Positions 19,801 to 28,080 of a stretch of 64,000 nucleotides of DNA are shown here, piece by piece. Source of the DNA: Dinoroseobacter shibae DFL 12 = DSM 16493. GTDB taxonomy: Bacteria; Pseudomonadota; Alphaproteobacteria; Rhodobacterales; Rhodobacteraceae. The stretch spans positions 2,046,001 through 2,110,000 of the forward strand of contig NC_009952.1 in NCBI RefSeq assembly GCF_000018145.1, given 5' to 3'. The notes under the pieces are model-generated. The model searched no databases. It was not told the DNA's origin and worked only from the letters and a program-made list of their open reading frames with translations. Numbering within the stretch: position 1 is the first letter of the stretch; each line of letters opens with the position of its first letter. The translations under genes were made by a program, and so were the position numbers.

Positions 19801-22800
19801 GAGCCACCCAACAGGCACAGGAACTGCTGGATACCGGAGCGTCCCTTCATGTCTGCGGTCAGGGCGAGATGGGGCTTGTCCTCCAGAATGCGGTTGGTCA
19901 GGCGCGACAGGACGGCCCCCGGCCCGATCTCAAGGAAAAGCCGCGCGCCCGCGTCGTGCATCGCGCGGACGCTGCCGAGGAAATCCACCGGATCGACCAG
20001 GTGCCGGGCCAGCTGCGCGCGCACGTCCTCCGGCACCTCGGGATACACCTGTGCGGTGGCATTGGCATAGACCACGCGCCCGGGTGCGGCGATCTCGGCG
20101 GTCTCCAGCGCGGCGGCCAGCCGGTCGCGGGCCGGGGCCACACAATCCGAATGGAACCCGCAGGCCACGGGCAAAAGCCTGGCACTCAGCCCCGCGGCAC
20201 TCAGCCGCTGCTCGGCGGCCAGAACCGCCTGGGTCGGCCCGGCGATCACCGTCTGATCCGGCGCGTTCATGTTGGCCAGCGTCACCTCGGGCGCATCGCC
20301 CAGGGCCGCGCGCACCGCCTCCGGCCCCGCATTGACCGCCGCCATGGTGCCCAGGTCGTCGCCGCCCGCCTGCACGATGGCATCGCCGCGCGCATGGGCC
20401 AGCCCCAGCAGGGTCGCCGCATCGAAACTGCCCGCCGCGTGGAGCGCGGTGTATTCCCCGAAACTGTGCCCGGCCATCCGGTGGGCCTCCAGACCGAAGC
20501 TCCGCACCAGGTTCAGCAGCGCGAGCGACACGGCCCCGATCGCGGGCTGGGCCACGTCCGTGCGCTTCAATGCCTCGATCTGCGCGTCACGCTCCTCAGG
20601 ATCGAGGGTGGGCCGCGGGAAGATCCGCTCCGACAGGGGCGTGTCCAGCCGCGCCGACAGGGTCCGTGTCGCCGCCTCCAGGTCCTCGCGCACCTGCGGG
20701 AAGGTCATGGTCAGGTCCGCCGCCATGCCGGGATACTGCGACCCCTGCCCCGGGAAGAGGAACGCCACCTGCTCGGGCGTCACCGGCGCCTCGGCAGAGA
20801 AAAACGCACCCATGGGATCGACCGAGCGCAGATCGCCCGCGTCCGAGCGCAGCCCCTCGGCCGCCCGGGCAATGCGCGCGCTGGCATCCTCGAGCGAGCC
20901 CGCCACGATCGCGAACCGCGCCTTGGCGCTCGGGTCGAACCGCTTGGCCAGGCTCGCCGCAACATCCGCCGCGCGCACACCGCTGGGGGCTTGCGCCATG
21001 GCCGCGGAGGCCCGTTTCAGCGCGTCGGCAAGATCCGTCTGCGAGGCGGCCGAGAACACGAACAGCTCATGGGTCCAGTCCCGCCGGAACGGGGCCTGGT
21101 GCCGGGGCAGGTAGCCGCCGGTATATTCCTCCAGCACCACGTGGAAATTCGTGCCGCCAAAGCCGAAGGCACTCACCCCCGCCCGGCGCGGCGTGTCGGT
21201 CGGGTTGAGCCAGGGCCGCGTCTCGGTCAGCACGTAGAAAGGGCTGTTGGGAAAATCCGCCGACGGGTTCGGCTCGGTGACATTGAGGGTCGCGGGCAGC
21301 ACCCGGTGATGCAGCGCCATGGCCATCTTGATCATGCCTGCGCAACCCGCCGCCGCTTTGGTATGGCCGATCATCGACTTGACCGACCCCACGCCGCAGA
21401 ACTGCCGGTCGTCGCGGGCCTCGGCAAAGACCTTAGACAGGCTCTGGATCTCGGTGCGGTCGCCGACCACGGTGCCGGTGCCATGCGCCTCCACCGCGCC
21501 CACGGTGCCCGGCGAGATCCCCGCATGGGCATAGGCCCGGCGCAGCGCTTCCTGCTGGCCCTCGGCCCGCGGCGCCGTCAGGGACAAATCCTTGCCGTCC
21601 GACGACCCCGCAACCCCGCGCAGCACCGCGTAGATCCGGTCGCCCGCCGCCTCGGCCGCATCAAGACGCCGCAGCACCATCATCGCCAGGCCCTCGGAGA
21701 TCGCGATCCCGTCCGCGCTGGCATCGAAAGTCCGGCAGCGGCCCCGGGGGGACAGCGCCCGCGTCTTGGAAAACGCCACAAAATCAAAGGGGTTCTGGAA
21801 GCTGTCGGCGCCGCCGACGATCACCATGTCCGAGGTATGGTTCTCCAACTCCCGCGAGGCCATCATCACGGCGGCGAGCGACGAGCCACAAGCCGCGTCC
21901 ACCGTGAAGTTCACACCGCCCAGATCGAACCGGTTCGCCACGCGCCCGGCAATGACGTTCAGCAGGATCCCGGGGAAGCTGTCCTCGGTCCAGGTCGGCA
22001 GCCGGGCATCGGCCACCTCGGTCATGGCGCCATTGATCGCGGGCATGGACGAGCGCACCGCGTAACGCTGGCCCAAGGGCCCCGCGCCGCCGCCCACACC
22101 GATGATGACGGAGGTCTTGCGCCGCAGTTCCGCATCCTCGATCACGCCGTCCTTGAAGCCCGCGTTCTCGAGGGCCTGGCGCACCGTCTCCAGCGCCAGA
22201 AGCTGCAGCGGCTCGATACTCGGCATGGTCTTGGGCGGTATGCCGTATTTGACCGGGTTGAAATCGATCTCGTCGAGAAAACCGCCCCATTTGGAATAGA
22301 TCTTGTCCGGCGCGTCGCGGTTCTCGTCGAAATACCGCCGCCAGTCCCAGCGTCGCTCCGGCACCTCCTCGATCGCGTCCACCGCGTCGAGGATGTTCTC
22401 CCAATAGGCCGCGAAATCCCGCGCCTTGGGCAGGATCGTGCCCACCCCGGTGATCGCGATCCGCGCGCCGGGGCCTTCCTCGGGCGGGGTCATGGGCCGG
22501 GCCGCGGGCGCGGGTGCGGCCGCCTGCAACAGCGCCGCGGAGTCGGTGCAGATCGCGCCGTGCAACGCGGCAATCGTCGTGGGCTCGGAATGCAGGCTCG
22601 CCGCCTGCCCGATCATGTAGACGCCGAGCTTTTCCTGCGCCTCCGGCGTCATGGCGACGAATTTCTCCGCCCCCGCGACCTTGCCGTAATCCGGGTTGCG
22701 GTCGATCCCCTTGGAGGCGATCCGCGACCGGCCGACATTCAGCCGCTCCAACCGGTCCTTGATCTCGTCCGGGTCGACCTTTTCCGAGCGCAGCCGCGCC

Positions 22801-24548
22801 TTTTCGGCGAAGAACTCGTCCACGATCGGGCTTTCGACCACGCGGGTCGCATGCCCCGGCGCGGATTCCAGCAGCATCGTCTTGGCCGAGGTCAGCGCCA
22901 GCTCCTGGTACTTCTGCAGCACCGCGCCGCTGGCGACCGCCTCGCGCGTCAGGATATAGCCCGTGCCGACCACGACACCGATCTTCGCCCCCCGCGCCGC
23001 CAGCCCCGCCGAGAGCGCCGAGACCATCGCGCCGGAGGTGGCGTCATGCACCCCGCCCGCGAAAAGAAGCTCGCAATCGATCGGCGCGTCCGGGCCGTAG
23101 TAAGCCTCCAGCGCGTCGATGGCCTGCTGCCACAGAACGGCGCTGGACCGCGGGCCCACATGGCTGCCGCATTCGCGCCCCTCGAAGATGAACCGCCGCG
23201 CGCCGCTTTCGAGAAACAGCGCCAGCAGCCCCGGCGACGGCACGTGCAGCCAGGTGGGGATGCCTTCGGCCTCCAGCGCCAGCGCCTGGTCGGGCCGTCC
23301 GCCCGCAATCAGGGCGAAATCGGGTTTATGGGCGGCGATCACCGCTGTCTGTTCGGCCCGCAAGGCGTCGTCCACGAACCCCAGGATCCCCACGCCCAGG
23401 GGCTTGCCGCCGATCCGCGCCTTGGTCTCTTCGAGCAGCGCAGCGCATTCCGCCTCGCGCATCAGCGCAAACGCCAAAAACGGCAGCGCCCCGCCCTCGG
23501 CCACCGACACGGCAAACTCCGCCACATCGCTGACCCGGGTCATCGGACCCTGGATGATGGGATAACGCGTGCCCGTCACCTCCGTCAGGGGGCTGCCCTC
23601 GGCGAGCGGCGTGGTCGCGCGCGCCTGGGCCACCAGCGCCTCGGCGCCCGCCGCGAGCCCGTCGAGCAGCGCGGGCAAGGTGCCGAACCGCGCCTTGAGC
23701 CCGGCGGCAAAAGCCGCGTCCTGCCCCACGAGCCAGACCGGATCGTCGGCATTCACCGCCGCCTTCACCGCGGCGCGAAACGCCACCGGATCGCTGCCGG
23801 GAATGTCGAGCATGTCCAACGCCCGCGCAGGCTTGTGGTCGGCCCGCCAGAACACCCGATGCCCGGCGCCGAAATCCTGGCCCAGACAGTTGGTCTCGCT
23901 GCCATCCATCCGCGTGATCGCGCGCAGCATCGGCGAGGGCAACTCCGCCTCCTCGAAGGCGCAAAGTGGCCAGTCCAGCAGAATGCCCCGCGCCCCGGCC
24001 ACCTTCAGCGCGGCCGCCGTGTTGACCGACACTCCGCCGGCCGCGATCACCGGCAAATCGGTTGCTTTCGTCAAGCGCTGGAGCAGCAGGAACGTGGTCT
24101 CGTCCCCGACCCGTCCGCCCGCCTCGTGCCCCTTGGCCACGACCCCGTCGACCCCGGCAGCCTCCGCCGCGGCGAGGAAGGTGGTATCGATGAGCTCCAC
24201 CAGAACACTTGCGTCCGGAACCGCGGCGCGCACAGCGTCCACGGCGCAGGCGAGCGAGGTCGCGTCCTGGGGAACGAGAATGACACAAGCGGGCTCCGAC
24301 ACGGACTGTGCTGCACCTGCAACAAACTCCGCCGCGGATCCGCTGGACAGCTTCAGCCCCCAGCGTCCGCGGGCCTTGGCCGCGACGTCCGTCAGTGCCC
24401 GGCGAACCGCTGGCGCAGCCGCATCCGCAAACTCGAGGTCGAGAATCCCCCAATGGCCCGCACGGCTGGCGGAAATCGCAATCCCCGGAGTGATCTTGTT
24501 GGGAACCGAACTGGCGAAGATCAGAAAATCACTCTTCGTCAATGGCAT
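16881..24548 (-). CDS. multidomain lipid/polyketide synthase: NMO/ER-NMO/ER-KS-AT-ACP-ACP-KR
   Basis: 2555 residues starting at MPLTKSDFLIF, with GGAG nine bases before the ATG. Two nitronate-monooxygenase/PfaD-type flavin barrels come first: ~10-300 with AKGHEAGGRVG (His near 143) and ~325-640 with FEGRECGSHVG (near 455). KS (~695-1150) has VDAACGSSL with Cys887, EAHGTGTVVGD and KSMIGHTKAAAG. AT (~1258-1560) has FLFPGQGSQ and GHSFGEYTALH with Ser1362. After a Pro/Ala linker come two ACPs (1799-1886 and 1907-1994; Ser1837 and Ser1945 in LGVDSIKR). The KR (~2040-2530) has VTGGARGI and QGDYGAANE (Tyr2452). The parts match PfaA plus PfaD of PUFA-type secondary-lipid synthases, but the ER leads the chain instead of being a separate protein. 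It probably builds a reduced or partly unsaturated acyl chain iteratively with the downstream partner. Confidence 0.9.
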   Translation of the reverse strand: MPLTKSDFLIFASSVPNKITPGIAISASRAGHWGILDLEFADAAAPAVRRALTDVAAKARGRWGLKLSSGSAAEFVAGAAQSVSEPACVILVPQDATSLACAVDAVRAAVPDASVLVELIDTTFLAAAEAAGVDGVVAKGHEAGGRVGDETTFLLLQRLTKATDLPVIAAGGVSVNTAAALKVAGARGILLDWPLCAFEEAELPSPMLRAITRMDGSETNCLGQDFGAGHRVFWRADHKPARALDMLDIPGSDPVAFRAAVKAAVNADDPVWLVGQDAAFAAGLKARFGTLPALLDGLAAGAEALVAQARATTPLAEGSPLTEVTGTRYPIIQGPMTRVSDVAEFAVSVAEGGALPFLAFALMREAECAALLEETKARIGGKPLGVGILGFVDDALRAEQTAVIAAHKPDFALIAGGRPDQALALEAEGIPTWLHVPSPGLLALFLESGARRFIFEGRECGSHVGPRSSAVLWQQAIDALEAYYGPDAPIDCELLFAGGVHDATSGAMVSALSAGLAARGAKIGVVVGTGYILTREAVASGAVLQKYQELALTSAKTMLLESAPGHATRVVESPIVDEFFAEKARLRSEKVDPDEIKDRLERLNVGRSRIASKGIDRNPDYGKVAGAEKFVAMTPEAQEKLGVYMIGQAASLHSEPTTIAALHGAICTDSAALLQAAAPAPAARPMTPPEEGPGARIAITGVGTILPKARDFAAYWENILDAVDAIEEVPERRWDWRRYFDENRDAPDKIYSKWGGFLDEIDFNPVKYGIPPKTMPSIEPLQLLALETVRQALENAGFKDGVIEDAELRRKTSVIIGVGGGAGPLGQRYAVRSSMPAINGAMTEVADARLPTWTEDSFPGILLNVIAGRVANRFDLGGVNFTVDAACGSSLAAVMMASRELENHTSDMVIVGGADSFQNPFDFVAFSKTRALSPRGRCRTFDASADGIAISEGLAMMVLRRLDAAEAAGDRIYAVLRGVAGSSDGKDLSLTAPRAEGQQEALRRAYAHAGISPGTVGAVEAHGTGTVVGDRTEIQSLSKVFAEARDDRQFCGVGSVKSMIGHTKAAAGCAGMIKMAMALHHRVLPATLNVTEPNPSADFPNSPFYVLTETRPWLNPTDTPRRAGVSAFGFGGTNFHVVLEEYTGGYLPRHQAPFRRDWTHELFVFSAASQTDLADALKRASAAMAQAPSGVRAADVAASLAKRFDPSAKARFAIVAGSLEDASARIARAAEGLRSDAGDLRSVDPMGAFFSAEAPVTPEQVAFLFPGQGSQYPGMAADLTMTFPQVREDLEAATRTLSARLDTPLSERIFPRPTLDPEERDAQIEALKRTDVAQPAIGAVSLALLNLVRSFGLEAHRMAGHSFGEYTALHAAGSFDAATLLGLAHARGDAIVQAGGDDLGTMAAVNAGPEAVRAALGDAPEVTLANMNAPDQTVIAGPTQAVLAAEQRLSAAGLSARLLPVACGFHSDCVAPARDRLAAALETAEIAAPGRVVYANATAQVYPEVPEDVRAQLARHLVDPVDFLGSVRAMHDAGARLFLEIGPGAVLSRLTNRILEDKPHLALTADMKGRSGIQQFLCLLGGSAAAGLEIDLARLWDGRETRDLDVTGWNLSLPEDPQRAMLWKLDAANARPIDGVPPRKGFAARLEEDPMPQTAPVPTPPPAAAPAASADPAQLDAPRPAPVVAPAGPATALGAASQPVSAALADSVMKRHQELMAKFLDNNRAVMMQWLAAGQAAPGVAAPMPVPHAAAPVAPVPTPPAVAPAPAPSPAPAPQAAPAAAQPQPVATPAPVPVPEPALSETAVTDALLALISDRTGYPTDMLDPDLNLEADLGVDSIKRVEILGALRGDLLPDAGEAAREKMGPVSRERTVRGIVAKFMEVVAEFATPATAPAPEVAASAPATPALSETAVTDALLALISDRTGYPTDMLDPDLNLEADLGVDSIKRVEILGALRGDLLPDAGEAAREKMGPVSRERTVRGIVAKFMEVVAEFTAPATAPAPAAAATPVAAQAEAPLAVDPDSWRPRFIMSARPVPAPAAENWIVPGATYILTDDEAGVAEAVAAHLQSQGAGVRLLSPATLDFSDDAPLRAAVREMDGAVAGVFHLAPLRPEPLFEEMDRDAWRASVDRCTRAFYSLLNELGEGLSARTDAVVVCASAMGGAFGFDGTVPAAPAAGGAPGLLKTVAKEWLDVQCRAVDFAPALEAARKAELVLAEAGFRDAPVEIGYLDEARHGLFAEPAPLGAEDPVTLDLPPGAVVLVTGGARGITAKIARHLAELHKPHFVLAGSTPPPEGPEAPEIAGIAEDRALKAALIAAAKAAGRPITPAAIEADYRATLKARDIRSAMAAIAAAGATAEYVACDVRDQDALEAMVADIYARHGRIDGVLHGAGVIEDKLVLDKTVESFDNVTRTKTESAFALSRALRPEGLKFLVFFTSVAGRFGNRGQGDYGAANETVSKLARVLDARWPGRVTAVSWGPWDSGGMVSAEIKAQFDAMNIEPIDPRLGVRALEFEITRGRASAPEVVWGRGPWETDAETYARTYGAGGTREAAE
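18567..18830 (-). repeat. ACP repeat copy 2 (within the first synthase)
   Basis: This is the second of two 88-codon carrier-protein units, offset by 324 bases from the first (18891-19154). The translated units are identical over all 88 residues. I counted 17 base differences in 264, all silent. Both carry the Ser in LGVDSIKR. Confidence 0.95.
18891..19154 (-). repeat. ACP repeat copy 1 (within the first synthase)
   Basis: First of the two tandem carrier-protein units in the synthase gene, identical in protein to the unit at 18567-18830. The linker between the two units is Ala/Pro/Glu-rich and differs from the flanking linkers. Confidence 0.95.
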
Positions 24549-24770
24549 ACAGGTCACTCCTACAATGAAATTCACAAATACTCGGCCTTCTGCCCCGCTC
24601 GTCGGGCGCAACCACCGTGCTCTGTCTACACCCTTGGACGGGCCAGAAGACCCCCCATCTCACACTTGCGCGCTTTCAGCACCATGACTGTCTATCCACC
24701 GGCGCGTTACCGCAACGTTAGCGGACCACCGCCCGCGAAGATCAAATTCCATCAGCGCCCGAAGGCCCCG

Positions 24771-24800
24771 CGTATATTGCAATGCAGCATATCTTGGCAA
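24771..24800 (-). promoter_or_regulatory. candidate promoter of the synthase operon
   Basis: On the minus strand TTGCCA (24800-24795) and TATACG (24776-24771) are separated by 18 bases, a moderate match to a housekeeping promoter. A transcript from here would have a ~215-base leader before the first synthase. The match is not strong enough to be sure. Confidence 0.3.
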
Positions 24801-24992
24801 AACCAATCCTGACAGCCTATCGCTTCGGCGCAATTCTATCAAGTTTCGCACCTGCACAGAGGCTGCAACTTGGCCAAAACGCGCCCATGTCCCGATCACG
24901 TGCGGCCCCTTTCCTTCTGCAGATCTGCCTGACGGTAAAAGGTTACGCATTCGTAAACTCGATCCCACACATGCCCCCCTTTGATGGATAGC

Positions 24993-25008
24993 CTTGACCC
25001 TTGTCAAG
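24993..25008. promoter_or_regulatory. perfect inverted repeat, candidate operator
   Basis: CTTGAC and GTCAAG form a perfect 6-base inverted repeat around a CCTT centre. It lies between the FkbH-like gene and the synthase operon. No regulator gene is adjacent, so the binding protein is unknown. It lacks a T-run on either side, which argues against a terminator. Confidence 0.4.
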
Positions 25009-25114
25009 AAATCTCCCCCCGAGGGCGCACAGGAAGCGAGCAAATTGCGCGAGGCGCCCAGGAATTAATCACATCATGGGAGCCACTTTCCCGGCAGCGG
25101 ACCGCACAGGCGTG

Positions 25115-26833
25115 TTACTCCGCCGCGACATCCGCGGCGGCCCCCGACTGGTCGGCCATGTAGTCGTTCACGCATTTCGCGATCTTGAAATAGCCCGCGC
25201 GCGTGTAGTGGTCGCTGTCCTGGAAATCCTCTTCCAGCAGGACCTCGTCCAGATCGACCAGATGGGCCTGGGCGTGGCCCGCGCAGAACGCCTTGCACAT
25301 CGCGTTATAGGCCGCGCGCATCTCGCCCGTCCGCTCTGCCTGCATCCCGGTCTTGGTCGCCGCCGTCAGCACAAAGACCTGTGCGTCCGGCTTCACGAGG
25401 CTCATCGCCCGCTCCATGCTCCGGCGCGTCAGTTCAAGGCTCTCCTCCAGCGTGTAGCGCCGGTGATAGAAGGACTTGGCAAACCACAACGCCTGGTCGG
25501 ACTTGATGAACTTCTTCAGCGTGCGCGGCGGCACCTTGACCAGGTATTCCCCGCCCCACTCCTTGCCGCCGAAGGTAAAGAACGTGTCCCCCGGCACCGC
25601 GTAATAGAGCGACAGCAGCACGACATCGGAGTCCGCCAGGGCAACATCAAGATCCTCCATGTCCTGCCAGGACCAGGTGGGAAACTTCTTCAACGTCTGA
25701 TCATGTTTCAAAGGCTTGCGCGGGTTCAGGAAAAACCCCGGATCGTCATAGCGCACGAGGTATCCGCGATCCTCCTTGTTGACGAATTCATGCCGGTTGG
25801 TGCCGCAGTAAAACGACACCTGCAGCAGGTCGCACCCGCCGACAAGGCACAGGGTCCGATCGTCCTGCTCGGAAAACACCTGGTCCGACGACGACGCCTC
25901 CGCGATCCAGTCCACCTCCGCGCCTGCGTCCAGCTGGCTTGCCACCGGGCCTTTGAAGTCGAATTCCGGCGCACCGATCCGCTGCCAGACGAACTGCTCC
26001 ACCCCCATGTTGAGCGTCCGGCATGAAAAGCAGAAATGATGCACGGTTGTGCCGCTGTATTTCACCCGCGCGGCAAAGAAGCCCACGATCCCGTAATCGC
26101 CGTAGCGGTCCGTCACCCGCACCAGCCCCGCATGCACCCCCGAGGTTGCCAGGAGCGCGTCCAACTCCGCCCGCGCCTCCGGCGTCTCCACCCGATTCTT
26201 GGTGAAGTTCAGCTGGTTCGTGCGATTGATCAGCTCCAGAACCCGGTCCATATGCGGCTCCAGATCGGTCAGGATCTCGACCCGGATCTGCGATTGGCGC
26301 AGGAACGCCATGTTGTCGAGCGCGCCCTCGGCTTGCGCGGCCTGCTTGGTCTCCAGCATCTTGTATTGGGCCAGTCGGGAATGGGCGCGGTCGTCCTTGC
26401 CCTTCATCTGCGGCAGATCGAGCAGCCCGGCGAGCGGCTGGGTCGCATCCACGCACATCAGCCCCTCGTTGAAGAACGCGGCCTCTTCGAGGTTCATGTG
26501 ATTGTCGTCGAGAAACACCACGTTCGGCGCCCGCAACCCCATGGCCGACAGCATGGTCTTGATCGCCTGGCCTTTCGGGGTCCAGTCGATATGGGGAAAC
26601 ACGATGTAGTCCCAGACGCCGAGCCTCTCCAACTCCGCCTTGGCGGTGTCGAAATCGTTCTTGGAACAGATCGACGACATGATCCCGCGATCCGCGAGCG
26701 TCTTGATCATCTCTGCATGGGCCGGGATCGGCGTAATGCCCCCTTCGGACAAGGTGCCCTGCCAGAAGGTCTCGTCCAGGTCCCAGATCACCAGCTTGAC
26801 CTGCGCCGTTATCGCCTCGAATCCCGTGCTCAC
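25115..26833 (-). CDS. FkbH-like HAD-IIIC protein with a C-terminal SGNH-like domain
   Basis: 572 residues. Residues ~12-200 are a HAD-IIIC/FkbH domain with VIWDLDETFWQG (catalytic Asp pair) and VVFLDDNHMN. Residues ~200-310 are the usual FkbH C-terminal segment (NRTNQLNFTKNR, RYGDYGIVGFF, FSCRTLNMGVEQ). FkbH proteins take 1,3-bisphosphoglycerate and load a glyceryl group on an ACP. The last ~230 residues look like an SGNH fold: LCLVGGCDLLQ where GDSL would be, and DSDHYTRAGY as the Asp-x-x-His block. The nucleophile position therefore appears to be Cys, not Ser. No glyceryl-ACP dehydrogenase or methyltransferase for methoxymalonyl formation is visible nearby, so the glyceryl group may be used directly, for example as a headgroup. 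It is 105 bases downstream of the sulfotransferase. Confidence 0.82.
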   Translation of the reverse strand: MSTGFEAITAQVKLVIWDLDETFWQGTLSEGGITPIPAHAEMIKTLADRGIMSSICSKNDFDTAKAELERLGVWDYIVFPHIDWTPKGQAIKTMLSAMGLRAPNVVFLDDNHMNLEEAAFFNEGLMCVDATQPLAGLLDLPQMKGKDDRAHSRLAQYKMLETKQAAQAEGALDNMAFLRQSQIRVEILTDLEPHMDRVLELINRTNQLNFTKNRVETPEARAELDALLATSGVHAGLVRVTDRYGDYGIVGFFAARVKYSGTTVHHFCFSCRTLNMGVEQFVWQRIGAPEFDFKGPVASQLDAGAEVDWIAEASSSDQVFSEQDDRTLCLVGGCDLLQVSFYCGTNRHEFVNKEDRGYLVRYDDPGFFLNPRKPLKHDQTLKKFPTWSWQDMEDLDVALADSDVVLLSLYYAVPGDTFFTFGGKEWGGEYLVKVPPRTLKKFIKSDQALWFAKSFYHRRYTLEESLELTRRSMERAMSLVKPDAQVFVLTAATKTGMQAERTGEMRAAYNAMCKAFCAGHAQAHLVDLDEVLLEEDFQDSDHYTRAGYFKIAKCVNDYMADQSGAAADVAAE

Positions 26834-26938
26834 CGATCCGTTCCTCTCATGCGTGCGTGGTCAGGTCCCGACCGGGCCTGCCAAACTCAACCACGGTTTG
26901 ACACGAATTTGCAAACCAATGGTTTCCCGACGCGGGTT

Positions 26939-27871
26939 TCAGCCCCCCTGCGCCGGCCCGCCATCCTCATAGCCGAAAAATTGCGCCATTTCGATCACGT
27001 GATCGGCGAACCCGACCCCATCCTCGCGCCAGGGCAAAGGCCCGCTCAGCCGCTCGGGCTTGATGGTGTAGGGCCGCAGGGCCGGGTTGTCCTGGTAGCT
27101 CGGGTCGCCCCCCCATTGGGCATTCTGTGGCCCGGGCCGGGCGAAGGGCGAGGTTTCGGGGTGCTTCATCGCCTCGATCGCCGCAGGGCCCGTATCCACC
27201 CCGAGCCAGGCGCAGATCCGCGCCAGCCAGGTGTCGGGATCGGCCAGCAGGTCCTCGCCGCGCAGCCGCATCTGCCGATCCGCCGGAATGGTGTCGAGGA
27301 AGTTCAGCAGCCGCTCATGGGCCTCGAACCAATGCACCTGCGGATCCAGAACCGGCGGGTCCATGCGCCGGTCCCAGGAGTCGCCCACGGGCGAGCGCAG
27401 GATCATCGTGTACCACTTCGCGTCGATCATCGACCGGCCGGCGGACATCGGGTGGCGGGTGATGTGGATGTATTTCGCCCCGGGCAGGATCTGCTCCTGC
27501 CGGAACGGAAAATGCGCATCCGCCGCGATTGCCGGGCTTTTCTCGACGATCGCTTTCGGCGCCACCATGTCCTGGAGCGCCGCCATCAACTCCCGCGTGG
27601 TCATGTCCCGGTTTGCGTGCAGAAAGGCGCGCATCTCCTCCACGCCCCTTGCGGTGACCTCGCCAAACTCCAGCTGCGCCATGGCCCGCACAATCCCGTG
27701 GGCCAGCCCGTTGCGACCGCCCATGGTCATGGCCAGAAACTCCCCCACCGTGTCGCCCAAGGCCAGGTTCAGCTCCGGCATCCCGTAATGTTGCGGATGC
27801 TGGCCAAGCATCCCCGCGGCAACGGTCGTGAAAGAGCGGCCGGGGCCAAGCAGAACGACGGGATCGGGCAT
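26939..27871 (-). CDS. PAPS-dependent sulfotransferase
   Basis: 310 residues starting at MPDPVVLLGPG, chosen because CAGAGG lies eight bases upstream and the family's first strand begins here; a longer frame upstream is Arg/Pro-rich and unlike protein. VLLGPGRSFTTVAAGML is the 5'-phosphosulfate loop, and ITRHPMSAGRSMID is the 3'-phosphate motif with Arg and Ser. The fold is that of cytosolic sulfotransferases, which move sulfate from PAPS to a hydroxyl or amine. It is separated from lpdA by a strong hairpin, so it starts its own transcript, with the FkbH-like gene 105 bases behind it. Its place suggests sulfation of the lipid made by the synthase pair, which is inference. Confidence 0.85.
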   Translation of the reverse strand: MPDPVVLLGPGRSFTTVAAGMLGQHPQHYGMPELNLALGDTVGEFLAMTMGGRNGLAHGIVRAMAQLEFGEVTARGVEEMRAFLHANRDMTTRELMAALQDMVAPKAIVEKSPAIAADAHFPFRQEQILPGAKYIHITRHPMSAGRSMIDAKWYTMILRSPVGDSWDRRMDPPVLDPQVHWFEAHERLLNFLDTIPADRQMRLRGEDLLADPDTWLARICAWLGVDTGPAAIEAMKHPETSPFARPGPQNAQWGGDPSYQDNPALRPYTIKPERLSGPLPWREDGVGFADHVIEMAQFFGYEDGGPAQGG

Positions 27872-28080
27872 GAAATCAACCTCTGAAATGGGGCGCACCG
27901 GGGCCGGGCACCGAAAATCCTGGATAAACGCACAGAACCACAGCCCCCGTGCTGCGCAAAGCGCCGGGACCGGAATTCGCGGCAAACGGGACAAACTGTG
28001 GCAGCCCCGCGCGCCCGGACCGCGCCGCACTGCCGGTTCTGGCACGCCCCGGTTAACAAATCCCCGCACCCCCAACGCAA

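Larger units (their letters stand above)
24549..25114. other. 566-base non-coding region upstream of the synthase operon
   Basis: This lower-GC stretch lies between the FkbH-like gene (ends at 25115) and the first synthase (starts 24548), both on the minus strand. I see no convincing gene in it. It holds a perfect inverted repeat (24993-25008) and a weak minus-strand promoter candidate (24771-24800). Its size and composition suggest the synthase operon has its own regulated promoter here. Confidence 0.7.

Noticed and set aside
9139-24548. The locus as a canonical pfaABCD EPA/DHA synthase
   Set aside because: The domain order differs, only two ACPs are present, there is no KS-chain-length-factor pair, and sulfotransferase and FkbH genes are added, so a PUFA product is not claimed.
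19527-24812. Very long plus-strand open frame opposite the first synthase
   Set aside because: It mirrors the synthase gene in a GC-rich sequence, is full of Arg/Gly/His/Pro, shows no domain signature, and the minus-strand frame has continuous KS/AT/ER motifs.
24660-25043. Minus-strand 127-codon frame upstream of the synthase
   Set aside because: No family resemblance, no ribosome binding site, AT-richer intergenic composition and overlap with the candidate promoter and dyad.
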